Shown here one piece after another: positions 40,001 through 52,971 of a stretch of DNA of 64,000 bases; within the stretch, counting starts at the first letter, position 1; the number at the start of each line of letters is the position of its first letter. The notes beneath the pieces are model-generated. The model was not told where the DNA came from, did no database searches, and was given only the letters and a program-made list of their open reading frames with translations. Origin of the DNA: Purshia tridentata (lineage: Eukaryota; Streptophyta; Magnoliopsida; Rosales; Rosaceae); NCBI GenBank assembly GCA_003254885.1, contig QANT01007405.1, positions 1-64,000 on the forward strand, written 5' to 3'. A program made the position numbers and the translations under genes.

Positions 40001-41870
40001 TTTCCGTTTTGTTATAGTGATAACTTTCATTAATGCTAACTCTCGAATGAATATTAATACCAAATTTTATGTCCCGCAAAGATCATTACTCTCATGTATT
40101 ATCCTTAACATTGTGATAAGAGGCCGGTCGTTTACCTTTTCGTAAAAAGAAAGAAAAAATAGGAAAAAAAGAAAAGGAAAAGGAAAATTGGAGCATTAAA
40201 TTTATTTATGAGGTTGTGAAACAAATCGATCTATCATGTATCATGCAACTGTTGATGGACATGACGTAAAGTGCATCACAGAAAAAGCTTTGCTTGCAAG
40301 GGGCCTAGCATTCCTGTCCCTCCAGAGCCTCTACACAACTCCTCTTTTTTTCTCTGCCTATACAACTACACCCATCCTCACACTTGAGATCAAGCAGTGA
40401 CGTCTCTCTAACTTTTCTCTTTGCTTGCTTTTTATTCTTTACACTTTTGTGAATTGTGACGGATTCGCGTACCATACATATATATGAGACTATGTCTATA
40501 TCCCCTCCTTCTTGAAACCCTAACCCTACATCTATAGACCTAATCGTAACTCTAAACCCTAGCCATCACCCAATTGTCTAATCTATAATTAATGTCCCGT
40601 TTTTCACCCCTTTGTGGCTTTGTTCACTGGTTCAGCTAGTGCTTTTGGTTCGCTCCCTAATGAATTTAAATACCAAATAAGAAAAAACCAAAAAGAAGTC
40701 CCAATTTAATCAATTTCAGGTTGATTTGTCCTTTGCAATTCCTAATAATGAGTTTTGGAATAATTGTCAATATCTCAATGAGTTGATTTATTGCGTACGG
40801 GATATCTATCAGGAGATTTAGGACCCACTTAATCAGACCTTATCATTTGTCTATTCTGGCAGGATTAATTTGGTTTTTCACTTCCTTTTTTTTTCTTCTC
40901 CCTCCCCCTTTTACTTCTTTTTTCGGGGCCCTTGTAGTTGTAGGCTTGTAGCTAGAGACTGAATCAAGAGATTAAAACTAAGAAAAATAAAATTAAGAGA
41001 AAGAAAAGTAAAATTACATTGATAAGAAAAAGATTGCATGTATTTTGTACTAACTATTTTCATATTTTGTCTTAATTTTTGTTTTTTAATTTATATAATA
41101 TTGGTCTATTTGACTTTTTTTTTTTACAGTCTCATGCATGAAAAATATGTAAGTTACAAAAGAATAATTTAGAAGAAAAATTAGGACAAATAGCTTATTT
41201 TTATAAAATAAGAGAATCATCAAGGTATGTATATGTGTAGGTTAACTTTATTTATCAACTATAGTATACGAGTCTGAGACCGTCATTAGGTGATAAAGAT
41301 TTGAGGATTAAATATCTGCTGTGTAACTGCAACGAATTAAGTGCATCAACGTGTTTCACCAACTTAATTATATGCTACGTGCTTTGATTAATTAACCAAG
41401 AGGGAAATCAATCATGCTCAATAGCGTGCTTCCATGGTGAAGGTGAAACCAAGGCTGGTAACTAGTAAGTCATTCAAAGCTGTATAAGCTTCATTTTATT
41501 CTTAGAAAGTCAAGTGGGACAATTGCTTTAAATCCTTCTATATTTAGGTAGATCTATTCTTAGATTTGAGACTCGAAACAATTATTATTTTTATGTATAT
41601 TATTTAAGTTTAATATAGTATAAAAATATATAAAAAACCTATAAAAGAATAAAAAGTCATCCACATTTCAAAGCACAAAGCAATTAGGTCTAACAAAGTA
41701 ATGTCATTATTTACCATAAGAATAGTTGAGTTAAACAAACTGTGAATATTTGTACCCAAAAAAAACTGTGTGAATAATATATGAATGGTCAATAATCCAA
41801 ATTTTAAAGTTTTCGCATCATCTTGTGATTAATGAAATAGTGAAAAATTTGTGCGGTTTTTCAGAGGAAT

Positions 41871-41899
41871 GGAGTGGAGTGGAGTGGAGTGGAGTGGAG
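41871..41899. repeat. (GGAGT)6 microsatellite
   Basis: Perfect pentanucleotide repeat upstream of STM. Confidence 0.9.
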
Positions 41900-44327
41900 C
41901 TCGACCGTTCATATGACTATAGAGCGACCAACTTTAATATTGGGAGAGAGAAAAATGGAACCTAGCTAGCTAGCTAGGTTTAATCTATAGACGCAGAGAC
42001 TAGAGAGAGATTTGAGGAAGAGACATTCGGACTGTCCCACTAGCTTTACCAGCTTTATTTTTATAGCTTGCAGCAAACCCACTCCTTTTCTCTATGCCAA
42101 ATAATTACGGATTAGATGCTATGACCCTGACTAATAATTAATGACATATATAGAGAATTTTATGTAAAATAAACTGCATGCTTACTTGCTTAGGAATAAT
42201 ATTTTGCCAGTTTATTTTTCGTGTCATTTCACCCAATTTCAGCAAATTTGAAAGTGAAAAAGGTTCTCTCCCACTCCCAGCTTCTTTTCTTTCTTTAGAA
42301 GTTACATATGGTGAAACATACATAACCAAACTGAAGACTGAAACTAAAAGAAACATATAGAAGTTAATTCCAAATTGATCAGATATGGATCAGCTGATAT
42401 ATATAAAATACGAGAGTCATATATGGTGGACTTAAAGTTCAAACAAGCATTACATTACAATGATAATTAAAAGTATATATATAGACAAAATTGTGATAGT
42501 GAGTAAATTTTACCTCCACATGTAAGGTTAAAAGTCGGGTAAGTTGGCTTCATGGTTGCTGGGTTTTGATTTACTTTGGTTAGAAAGAAAAACCTTGAGT
42601 GAATGAATGGAGCTTCTCTTAATATCCCACATGATCTAGTCATTTTAGATCTTATATAGTTTTGACTTCTCTAAATTATAAATTGAAAACATGTTGTGAT
42701 GTTGGTCGAATGTTGATCTGCCTTTTTTTTTTCGTTCTTATTGTTTTGATCATATACAAGACAAGATGGGGGTACAATATAATTTGTCTTTTAGATCTTA
42801 ACGTCTACTTGGTTACCTGGTTTGCGGATTGATAATATGATTTCATTCGAATATTTTGTAAATACAAATTTGAGAACCTAATTTCTAATTCATAGAAAAG
42901 TGATGCTTCAAAATAGGAGAAAATGAAACACCCTCCAGCAAATCTGGGTTTGGTTTTGTCTTTTTATGCAAAAACATTAATGACGAATTTTCAAGACCAT
43001 ATTATCTCTATGAATAAGTTAATATCTTTTCTTTTTAAATTATAAAATTAATATATATGAATAATCGATAAGAGTATAATTGGGAATTAATCAATTTTAA
43101 ACTTTTATTCTTACACAGATCAAATATGAGAGTGAAAATAAAAAATGAATTAGTATTACCAAACAAAACAAACATAGTAATGAAAATTTGCATTCCCATA
43201 TCCCTGTAAAATGAACTGAAATTGATTTTCTAAAAACTCAATTATGGAAACTAAACAAAATCTTAGAGTTTAGATAGGTTTGAGATTTAGATAAAGTCTT
43301 GAAAGTTAAAGTCTTTTTTTTTTGCCACGAAAGTTAAAGCTTAAGCAATGAACAAGTATTGATTGACTAGAAATTAAAATTTCTAAAGTTTTATTTAGTA
43401 AATCTGTTAAAACATACACTTTTCAATCAATCTGCTGTATGCCAGTTCAGTTTGGCAAAACAATTTAATTGATTTTAATTATAACAGTTACTTATTGTAA
43501 CATACTAAGAATAAATAGTAAACTTTCTATGAATGTGATTATCTTCTTGTACTTTTTTGTCTTGTGTTTGGGTATTGGTATAATTTTAAGGATTAAATAT
43601 TTTCAAGCACAAAAAATAGTCTTACTTTATCTAGAAATACAGCTAATAACATATATATTAAAACTGAAAGACATTTGATTCACGTACTTGTGTCCGTCAA
43701 TATAAAGTAGTTTGGGCTGGCAGATGCAGAAGTAGTTTGGGCTTTAGATGCATTTGTATCTACAGTTTTAGGCGCAGATTTGGAAATTTGTAAGTTAACT
43801 TATATTATATCGCATTTGTCGAGTACTCTGTGGTAATTTTATACTGGAAAATAAATTTTGAGTCGAGTGAATTATGACTTAATATTTTTAGTACAATAAA
43901 AATACATACTAGATTGCATTAACTATCATAATTCTTTTCTTGATGTAAAATAAGGTTGATGTATACCTTATTTTAAACATATTAAGGTGTAAGTTGTAAT
44001 TATAGAATTAAAAATATGTAATTATTAATTAGTAAACAATTTATTTTTAACAATATTTATTTTCAGAGCACATTATATTTATTTTATATTACATAAAATT
44101 TATTATATAATATAATTTTTTAATATTTTTTTATTCATATAATAAATAATATATTAACTAAACATATGATTCTATTCAAAAATTTAATATTTTATAGTAA
44201 TTGTTGTTATTTTTGTTATCAAATATTTCATGGAAATTTTGGCAAAATTTTATTACAGAAATGTGAATCGTTTTAGAAATAAAGAGCGTGAGCCAAAAAA
44301 AAAAAATGTGAATGGGATTGCTAAAAA

Positions 44328-44466
44328 GAATTCATGATTATCTTATTTTGACGGTGAAGAAAGGAGTTGGATTGGAGATTGGGTTGCGCGGTTGGGNGAA
44401 TTGATGATTATCTTATTTTGACGGTGAAGAAAGGAGTTGGATTGGAGATTGGGTTGCGCGGTTGGG
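44328..44466. repeat. 69-bp direct repeat around an N (assembly join)
   Basis: 44328-44396 and 44398-44466 are almost identical (ttcatg against ttgatg near the start), separated only by N at 44397. This looks like an unmerged overlap of two contigs or haplotypes, not biology. It lies in the STM upstream/leader region. Confidence 0.85.
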
Positions 44467-44588
44467 GAGTTGTGCTAGAGAGAAGAGGAAGAAGAAGACA
44501 AGGAGGAGTGCGAATATTAAATGAGTGGACAGATTGCTATCAAGCTGCAGTAGTAAGTAGTAAAGCAAGACCTAGTGACCTACCACAG

Positions 44589-44615
44589 TAGAGAGAGAGA
44601 GAGAGAGAGAGAGAG
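44589..44615. repeat. (GA)n microsatellite in STM upstream/leader region
   Basis: About 13 GA units; GA/CT repeats recur up to 45484. Confidence 0.9.
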
Positions 44616-45486
44616 GAGTGATTCCAACTTTCTCTCTCTATCCATCATACATACTATTAGCCATTAGGTGTCTTGGTTGGGTTGGGTTGGGTTTGGGGCT
44701 TTCCTCGATAATTGATCGATTGTTTCTATCTCTTTGCCAGGAATGGCAGTGCATCAGTGGCAGTGCAAGAAAAGAGGGTGAGAGTTTTCATCGGGAAGGT
44801 AAAGCTTTGTGAATCATCAGACATACAGTCCCCTCCCTCTTCCCTCTCTTACCTTCATTCACAATTTTATTCACATGAGAAGCAGTGACTTCTTAGAACC
44901 ACCACCTCCCCAATTTCCTTCTCTGCCTGCACTGCATACCCCGCGTGCGGACTCTGTCTATGAATAATGATCCATTACAGTACTCATTTCACTTGTTACT
45001 AAGATTATAATAAATTTATGTAATTAATCGAAGAGAGAGAGTCCTGGCCAAAAAAAAAAGATAGAAGAGAGAGAGAGAAATAGAGAGAGGGGGGGCATGT
45101 ATCACTGTCTGTGTGTGAGTTATTAAGGCTGTATATATGAGCAGAACAGAGAGATATAAAACAACCAATTTCCAAAGGAAATCTTTGCAGGCTTTCCCAG
45201 ATATATACCCGGCCAGTGACCTGCTAGCAATTTAAGAAAAACAAAAACCACAACTGCTACTACATTAACTGACCCACTACCACTATGACTAGTTACTTGG
45301 GATTTTCCTGTAAGAAAGCCTGAAACTTGAGGCATAAAACCCGGGAGAGCCTTGGAGAGAGAAACACAGAGAGAGAGAGAGAGAGTTAAGTTTGTTTGTT
45401 TTTCTTGTAGGTAGCAAAACAAGTAATACAACTATCTAGGAAAGTTGAAAGCTAGGATAAGGTAGCAAGACAGGGAGAGAGAGATA

Positions 45487-48400
45487 ATGGAAGGTGGTTC
45501 CAATGGTACTTCTTGTATGATGGTTTTTGGAGAAAACAGTAATGGAGGTGGAGGTGGAGGTGGAGGTGGAGGTGGAGGAGGAGGAGGATTATCTCCAATG
45601 ATGATGATGCCTCTAATGACCACTTCCCATCATCATCATCATCAAAACCACCATCATCATCAGCATTCCAATGACACAAATACTAGTCCCTTCCATCAGC
45701 TTCCCCACCAACTGCTACCACCTCCTACTAACAATAATCACCCCAACGTCAATACCAACCCCGCAGCAACAGCAGCAGCAGCCGCCGCCGCCGCCGCAGG
45801 CTGTTATTTCATGGACACCAACAACAACATTAACATCAATGATGGCAGCGGCAGCAGCTCATCTTCTTCTTCTTCCCAAGCAGTCAAGGCCAAGATCATG
45901 GCTCATCCTCACTATCATCGTCTCTTGGCCGCCTATATCAACTGTCAAAAGGTAGTCAAACAAATTTAACCTATATCTTTCTATATAGGCTAATTCTCAC
46001 ACGTTTTTGGCTCCAAGTTTTAATTCCCACAAACGTCGGAGTTAGAGTTAGGACCACAACTCTCTATTCTCTCTCTTTTTTTTTTTTTTTGGAGAAAAAA
46101 CAGACNTGGAGAAAAACCAGACAGATTTAGATGCTCCGAGTATGATAGAGATGGATAATTCATGTTTGCAAGCCTCCTTTCTCTGGATCTGAGAATCATA
46201 ATTGATTAATTAATCTTCACAACTATGATAAGTTTCCATTAATTGATGAAGTTAGTGGTACTTATAGTCAAGTAAATTTTTACAATCACACGCTTTTTGA
46301 GTAATTATATGTGTTCCAAGAAACTCTTATCAAACAAAACTGATAAAGACTCCTTTTGTCATGAATTAGCTTAATTACGTACGTTTTCATCAGAATTTCT
46401 CATAAAAGGGTTTGATAAGAAAACAACTAATTAACAGGTTGGAGCGCCGGCTGAAGTGGTGGCGAGGCTGGAAGAAGCGTGCGCGTCAGCAGCGACAATA
46501 GGACAAATGGTGAGTAGTAGTAGTACTGCTGGTGCTGGGTGTATTGGTGAAGATCCAGCCCTGGATCAGTTCATGGAAGCCTACTGCGAGATGCTGACCA
46601 AGTATGAGCAAGAGCTCTCCAAACCCTTCAAGGAAGCCATGCTTTTCCTCCAAAGAATCGAGTCCCAATTCAAAGCCCTCACTGTTTCTTCACATTCCGA
46701 TTCTGGTCAGATCATTTCTCTCTCTATTTTTGTGTCAATTTCTTGTATTTCTAGCAAGATCTTTAACTGTTAATTGTTTGAATATTTATTTGTTAATATA
46801 ATTTTTTTTAATAAAGAGTATAATAATTAATCAGCCATGCATGGGTATGTACGTTTCCAATTAAGGTCCTGTATGATTATTAGTTAAACAATATTATCTA
46901 TTTTCTATAGCGAAGATCTTGTTTGCTAAAGTAAGTGCTTAATTAGTAAGTTTACTTCTTTATCTTCCTTTCAACTCTTATTTATATATTTATTTTTGGT
47001 TAGTTCCTTAGTTCTATATAGTTTAATATATTATTTGTTATTCTTTGGCATGTATATATAGAACTGTTTGAACAACTACTAGGTTAGCTAGGTTTGCACG
47101 CAATTCACGTTACTTGTAGCTCTATCCAGATGGAGTTGTATAGATTTCTTGCTATGATTCTCTTATATGGGTGTTTGTGCATTAGATGAGATGCACGTTT
47201 TTGGTTTCTTTTGAATTCTTTACATAATTTTATTGGTTGACATTGACATATTGCATGTTGCACATTTTACATAAATATAAGACTATTATATGGCTTGGTT
47301 TTTGGATTTTTCCTATTTAATTTATATAGCAAAACTCCAGCAAGCTGGTGTCTTGAAACTAGGGTTTTTTTTTTTTTTTGGAACCCTAGTGTTCAGAAGT
47401 TGAATCAAATTAAATTAATTAGTACTTAATTTGCTTCAAATTATGATTCTTGGAACATCTTTAATTATACTCATTGCACATGATGCTGAGAAAAATATAT
47501 ATATAGATTGTAGTCATCTGGTTATAATCATCTTGTTCATGTGGTTCTAACCACACTATTGAGGGTTTAATCATCCCCATATATATGGAAATGAAATTAA
47601 AAGATCTCTGTTTTTTTTTATCTGCATATATGTAGTCATTGTTATAAATTATAATTCAAGTTGCAGTGCTTAGATACTCTACAACAGTTGTTGCATTAAA
47701 TTTCTACTGTGAAGATGATTTTCTATTTATTTTATACTTAATTACATGGTTATTAACTTCTTATTACTGATATCCTTATCTCTGTTTCTGTGTATTTGTA
47801 TGTGCCTTTTGGTGTGTATTACTTTATAAACCTACAAGAGAACAAAAAACAATAAGTGCTAGGGATCCCAAATTTATATCTCAAATTTATATTCCAAATA
47901 CACATATCAGTGTTTTACTTGTAGTAAAGTATATAATCCTTGGGTTGGGCCATGTATGAATCAATGAAGTACTGACACATTATTTGGGATCCAAATTTTG
48001 GGATATAAATTTGGGATTCCTAGCACTGCTCAAAAAACAAAGGAATAAAATAGTTTTAGCTAATCTCTAAATAGTAAATAATCATATAAGCCACATGATG
48101 AACATTTTCTTCACTGTATGCTTGGTAGATCTAGGTAAATGGTAAGGAAAAAGAAAGCATGTGACGGAGCTTTTACAAATGTTGATGCAGTTATTTGTGT
48201 CTGCAAATTAATTAATTAATGTTTGCAATTTGTGAGAGTTGTTTTAGCTATATAAGAAATTATATTAATAAAAAGATGATAACTTATCTTTGGGATTCCA
48301 TAATAGATTGATTAATTGAATCAGTTTTAAATTATTCTTGAATTGCATGATATATTTCTGCGTAGTACTTTGCTTCTGAATGCATAACACAAACTAGCTA

Positions 48401-50183
48401 GTCCTTTTTAAGTGAACAGACAGCTCATCTAACCAAATACTTAATTTAACTGAAGATTAACTACTCTAATTAATCCTGCTTCCCAGTATATCCTGGTGAT
48501 GTTAAACTGAGGCTGAGCTATATGGCGAAACTATCATAATACAGTTATAAACAGAAATTGTTAATCAGTATCTTCACAGTCTGAATCATCAAGTTATTCA
48601 ACTAGTTGTGATGCCTTTTCCTCTAGATCGAGGATGCTTCTGTTACATTAATTCTAATTTATATTTGTTTGGCTAACATGCTTTATATATGATGATTCTT
48701 GGTTTGTGATCATTTGATTAATATGCATTGGTAAGATTATGTTCTGCTTTTATGTGTAGACAAGAATTTCTTTTATGTGTCTCAGGTTGTCTGCTTGAGT
48801 CTGGGCAATACTGCAATTTTGTGTTGGTGTGCCCTGCGTTGGAGTTGATGAGTAATATTTTCATTACAAAGTAATATTAACTAGCTAGATAAAGTAGGCC
48901 TACATACATGGATTTCAGTTTGTATTCTCTATTGGCTGTGAAAAGAGAATATCTATGGGTCTAGAAAGTTACCCTATAACCAAAAGAAACAAACACTGTT
49001 CACATCTAACACCTTTTGTTTGTACAAGAACTCAAAAGTACTGTCATTCAGGTTGGCTGAATATATTCCTCATAGGAAATCCTTAGTAAAAGCAAAAATG
49101 AAATTCATAATTAAATTTAAATCTTGTGTCTTAGTACTGCTTTCAGTGCTGACGTTTACAGTAAAAATACAGTTCCCAATATAAGAAGATTCTGGGTTCT
49201 CCATGTGGGTCTAGTTTAGAGGCTAAACCCTTTGCTTCTTAGGGGAAGCCAAATTTATGTGGTGTTGCGTGTGCGGTGCAGCTTGTATATATGAGAAAAA
49301 TGTAATTCTAAATAAAACCTACTAGCTAAACCAATTAAGCTAATGAAGTTTGGCTCTGGCAATACAAAAAAATAATTTTGGCTGATTGCTATGCTTGAAA
49401 TTTATTTTAAAGGGGTTCTTTGTTAAATAATTTTTTTAATTTAAATTTACCATGTTCAAATGTATTGAACTGCTACCACAACATGTGCACACTAGCGAGC
49501 AGCAACTTATACATAGAAAGCCTGCATTCTTCTTGATCTATGTGCTTACATACTAATTAAATGATGAATGTCATATATGATCAGCTTGTGGTGGCGAGGG
49601 TATGGATAGGAATGGATCATCTGAAGAAGATGTTGATGTTAACAACAACTTCATAGACCCCTCTGCCGAAGATAGGGAGCTTAAAGGTCAGCTCTTGCGC
49701 AAGTACAGTGGATATTTGGGCAGTTTGAAACAGGAGTTCATGAAGAAGAGGAAGAAAGGGAAGCTGCCCAAAGAAGCCAGGCAACAGCTGCTGGACTGGT
49801 GGAGTAGACATTACAAATGGCCTTATCCATCGGTATCTTGTCATACAATTATTAGTTAGCTAGTTTGTGCTTAGATTTGTTCATGATCATCAAGAATGCC
49901 TTATAATTTTTAGGTTACTTAATTGTGCGGTTTAATTTAATTACTGATCGAGCTTAATTACTATAATGCATGCATGCAGGAGTCACAGAAGCTGGCACTT
50001 GCGGAATCGACGGGGCTGGACCAGAAGCAAATAAACAACTGGTTTATAAACCAGAGGAAGAGGCATTGGAAGCCTTCAGAGGACATGCAGTTTGTGGTGA
50101 TGGATGCTACACATCCCCACTATTTCATGGACAATGTCTTGGGCAATCCATTTCCCATGGATATCTCTCCCACATTGCTCTGA
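45487..50183 (+). CDS. STM: Class I KNOX homeodomain protein, SHOOT MERISTEMLESS
   Basis: Four exons (45487-45951, 46438-46705, 49585-49832, 49980-50183) give 394 aa. STM maintains the shoot apical meristem as a nuclear TALE transcription factor. The N terminus ([19 protein letters not shown], then [15 protein letters not shown]) follows STM rather than KNAT1. KNOX1 is at about 132-175 ([20 protein letters not shown]), KNOX2 at about 193-238 ([20 protein letters not shown]), ELK at about 276-296 ([20 protein letters not shown]), and the TALE homeodomain at about 297-359 with [10 protein letters not shown]. The end reads [21 protein letters not shown], the STM C terminus. Long Gly, His, Ala and Ser runs lie in residues 20-130. 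Intron 2 is 2.9 kb and carries a MITE; intron 1 contains an N. Partners are BELL proteins and OFPs, one of which lies 41 kb away. Confidence 0.97.
47843..48040. mobile_element. 178-bp MITE in STM intron 2 with 10-bp direct repeats
   Basis: The ends are inverted repeats: agtgctagggatcccaaat on the left and the reverse complement of atttgggattcctagcact on the right. caaaaaacaa lies outside each end (47843-47852, 48031-48040). The arms extend about 45 bp with mismatches, and there is no ORF. The duplication length suggests Mutator-type, though the A-rich repeat could be partly chance. Confidence 0.75.
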
Positions 50184-52172
50184 CCGATCCAATATGACCA
50201 ATTAATGAAGAATTAGTTTGCTTAATTAGCTAAGCTTATGTTAATTTTTAATGTTTGTTCCATTGTGGAATGCGAATGCATTTCTGAACAATACATATAT
50301 ATATATGTATTTAGTTATATATATCCTACGACAATGTGGATTGCCATTGTACTAGTATGTATGTATTTAGGTTATTTATTATAAAATGCCTGACGGTTAA
50401 ATTAGTTAACCTATATACCTTGGCGGGTTCTTAATATGTGGTTATTAGAACAATATGAAGGATATATTTGTATCCAGCTATAAGCCTGTAACAGTACACT
50501 TGGCCTGGTTTACTTTTTTATCTTCGGGATCTATATTATGATCAATACAAATGCAATTTACTAAGAATGTCTTGTGGATTGGCAAGAGATTTACCACCGT
50601 CATATATAAATTAACATTCACTAATTAATTGGAGTTCTTGCAAGTTGGAAGTTTTGCAATAAATTTGCTTCTAGTGGCTGTTAATAATGTGGTGCGTAAG
50701 AATATAGTTCGGAGTGCTTCAAACCACAAAACCTAAGGTTAATTCCTTCCTAGTCACTATTACAGTTAATAATCATATGACTAGTATATAATATGACTAG
50801 TATGTAATGAGATATTGTAAAAGTGTGAGTATATATACTTGGTACATGGAAATCTTTCCCGTTATTTAAAAGTAGGGGGCAAAATATAACTTGAATTTGT
50901 AATATTTTTTGAGTGTAAACAAAATTACAAAAATCTTGAGATTAATATTTATTATAAATTAGTGCTAAGCCCCAAATAAGTTCCTTATTTAGTCTTAAGC
51001 CACTATTTTTATTACTATTAGTTTTAAGCCATTATTTATTTTATTACCATAATTTTTATGTGACGAACGGTTGGAGAGAGAAGCAGCTAGCCGATCAACC
51101 TTGCATTTGCGTACTGGAAATTGAAAAAATGTGGCGGTGCATGATGTGCTGACTATAAACTATAAACTATGGCTATGCCCAAAATCATATATTAAAGAAG
51201 AGATTAAAGGACTATGTCAAAAAGGTACGGACCAAATGATCGTAAATTAAGAGAAAAACCAGTGCTTATTATTTCAATTTTTTATCATGAACTAACATGA
51301 AACCATACCATATATAATATAATAATTGTTTATTGATTATATATAAATTTAGTTTATTTATTTCCAAGCCATTATTTTAAATTTGTTACTTGATGCAACC
51401 CTTAGTCAAACCTCATTTTTCATGTTTCTAAATTTTTGTTGTTACCAATTCTCAATAGTTCTTTTTCTTTGTTAAGTAATCATGTAATTATTGTTATTTT
51501 CATGTTAAAAAAAAATTGTGTATTTATTTTGTAGTTATTTTTTTAGTGTAATTATATTTTTATTTGTAGCTAACTAGAATCTACCATAATTCATACTATC
51601 ATGTTGAGTGCGAGAGAGAGAGAAAAAGAGTTACATAATATAGAAAATAAAAGTGTAACTCATTTGAAAAGTGTAACTCCTACTGTTATGATTTAAAGTG
51701 TAATTATTTCATTTCTAAAATATAATTCTTATTGAGTTAAGATTTAATTTTGGGTTTTTGTTGATTAATACTTTGGTTTAATTTTTTTGTTATAACGTCA
51801 TATGTCAAGAGTTATACTTTATAATTTCGTAGAATTACACTTAATTTTTTTGTTAGAAATTTATTGTTTTTATATTTTTATAGCTGAAATTTTTTTTTTG
51901 GGGCTTAAAAATTTATTTTGTGACTTATTAATAAAGTATTATATTTTATTGTGGCTTTAAAATAAATAAATCTAAAGTCTGGATTTATGACTAAAAAATA
52001 TAATAAGTTGTGGCTTATTAATAAAGTATTCTAATATTTATATGACTAAAATTAAACAAATAAAAACAAGAGAAGCAAAGAATCCAAATCCCCGTTAACA
52101 TCAAAGCAAATGATCCAACCATCACCACTACCCTAAAAATACCATCAGCACCACTTTTACCAAAATACAAAA

Positions 52173-52400
52173 GGTTCAGACTATTCTGATTACTCTGAAT
52201 TAATAAGTTGATCATCCTTGGACCATTCGACAATAATCTATCGAAATTTATGTGTTATTTTAGTAGAATATTGTTGAATTGTACAAATATACAAAAGAGT
52301 TCAGTAGTTAGTTACCGAAATAACACAAATATTTCTGTAAACTATTATCAAATGACTCAAAAATGGTCAACGTAGTAATTTAGAATAGTCAGAATAGCCT
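52173..52400. mobile_element. Foldback MITE-like element
   Basis: The left arm (gactattctgattactc, then gttgatcatccttgg, then tttatgtgttattt) matches the reverse complement of the right arm (gactattctaaattac, gttgaccatttttga, atttgtgttattt) at roughly 75 percent over about 90 bases. No target duplication is clear. Non-coding. Confidence 0.6.
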
Positions 52401-52403
52401 AAT

Positions 52404-52441
52404 AAAAAAGAAAAAGAAAAAGAAAAAGAAAAAGAAAAAGG
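52404..52441. repeat. (AAAAAG)n microsatellite
   Basis: About six hexamer units. Confidence 0.9.
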
Positions 52442-52971
52442 GAAAACATTGTCCTTCAGCAACTGGGTATATTTGCTGATGAAAAAATTCAAAACCCAAG
52501 AAGTACTTGGGCTTTTTTATGGAAAGCCTATAACAAAAACTATAATGAGTATCATAATGGGCTTGCTATAGAAGCCCCGGGTTTTCTAACTTTTCTGCTT
52601 TCGTTTTCAGCCCCCATCCCTGGCTCCGGCTGTGGCACTCACTCACTCACTTGGCCTCCTTCAACGACAACACTCTTTGGGGGACAATCGACGGCTGTCA
52701 ATATTCGAACTCATTTCGACAACCAGATCTCCACCGCTTACGTATCTCCACTTCTATTTATCAGCTGCTAAATACTGAGCTAGGCTTTCTATTCTAAATT
52801 TTACTTTATTCAATGGTTTTGGCATTTCATCGAACTCCTCCAAATAATTCAGTAGAGTAAATTAGTGTAGAGATTAGCCACTCCCATTTTCAATTCCTGG
52901 CTCCATCCCTTTGTGGATGTAGATGAGCATTTGAATATAATTTGGCTGAGTCTTTGCCAGTGCTTTTGATT

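Larger units (their letters stand above)
34185..45486. other. 11-kb gene-free tract upstream of STM
   Basis: AT-rich DNA with no supported gene. It contains the PUX4 3' UTR, a MITE at 35882-36397, simple repeats (36972-37020, 41871-41899, 44589-44615), an assembly join at 44397, and an STM leader region rich in GA repeats from about 44450. A C-rich stretch at 40330-40560 (aaaccctaaccct telo-box-like motif, gcttgctttttattc) could be a promoter or an unannotated transcript start. Long upstream DNA is expected for a developmental regulator such as STM. Confidence 0.5.
50184..52971. other. Intergenic region between STM and RPL4
   Basis: AT-rich DNA with no supported gene. It holds the STM 3' UTR, many aagccayt/aagcccc motifs between about 50970 and 52035 in both orientations (possible decayed repeat), a foldback element at 52173-52400 and an (AAAAAG)n tract at about 52404-52441. 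The RPL4 promoter and 5' UTR lie in the last 300-400 bases. Confidence 0.45.

Noticed and set aside
40515-40562. ccctaaccct and aaaccctag telomere-like motifs
   Set aside because: Only isolated copies; common telo-box-type words in plant promoters, not a telomere repeat array.
45432-45623. Minus-strand polyproline ORF
   Set aside because: Complement of the STM poly-Gly codons.
50970-52035. Large inverted-repeat transposon suggested by repeated aagccayt/aagcccc motifs
   Set aside because: Motifs occur in both orientations but no boundaries, target duplication or consistent arms could be defined.
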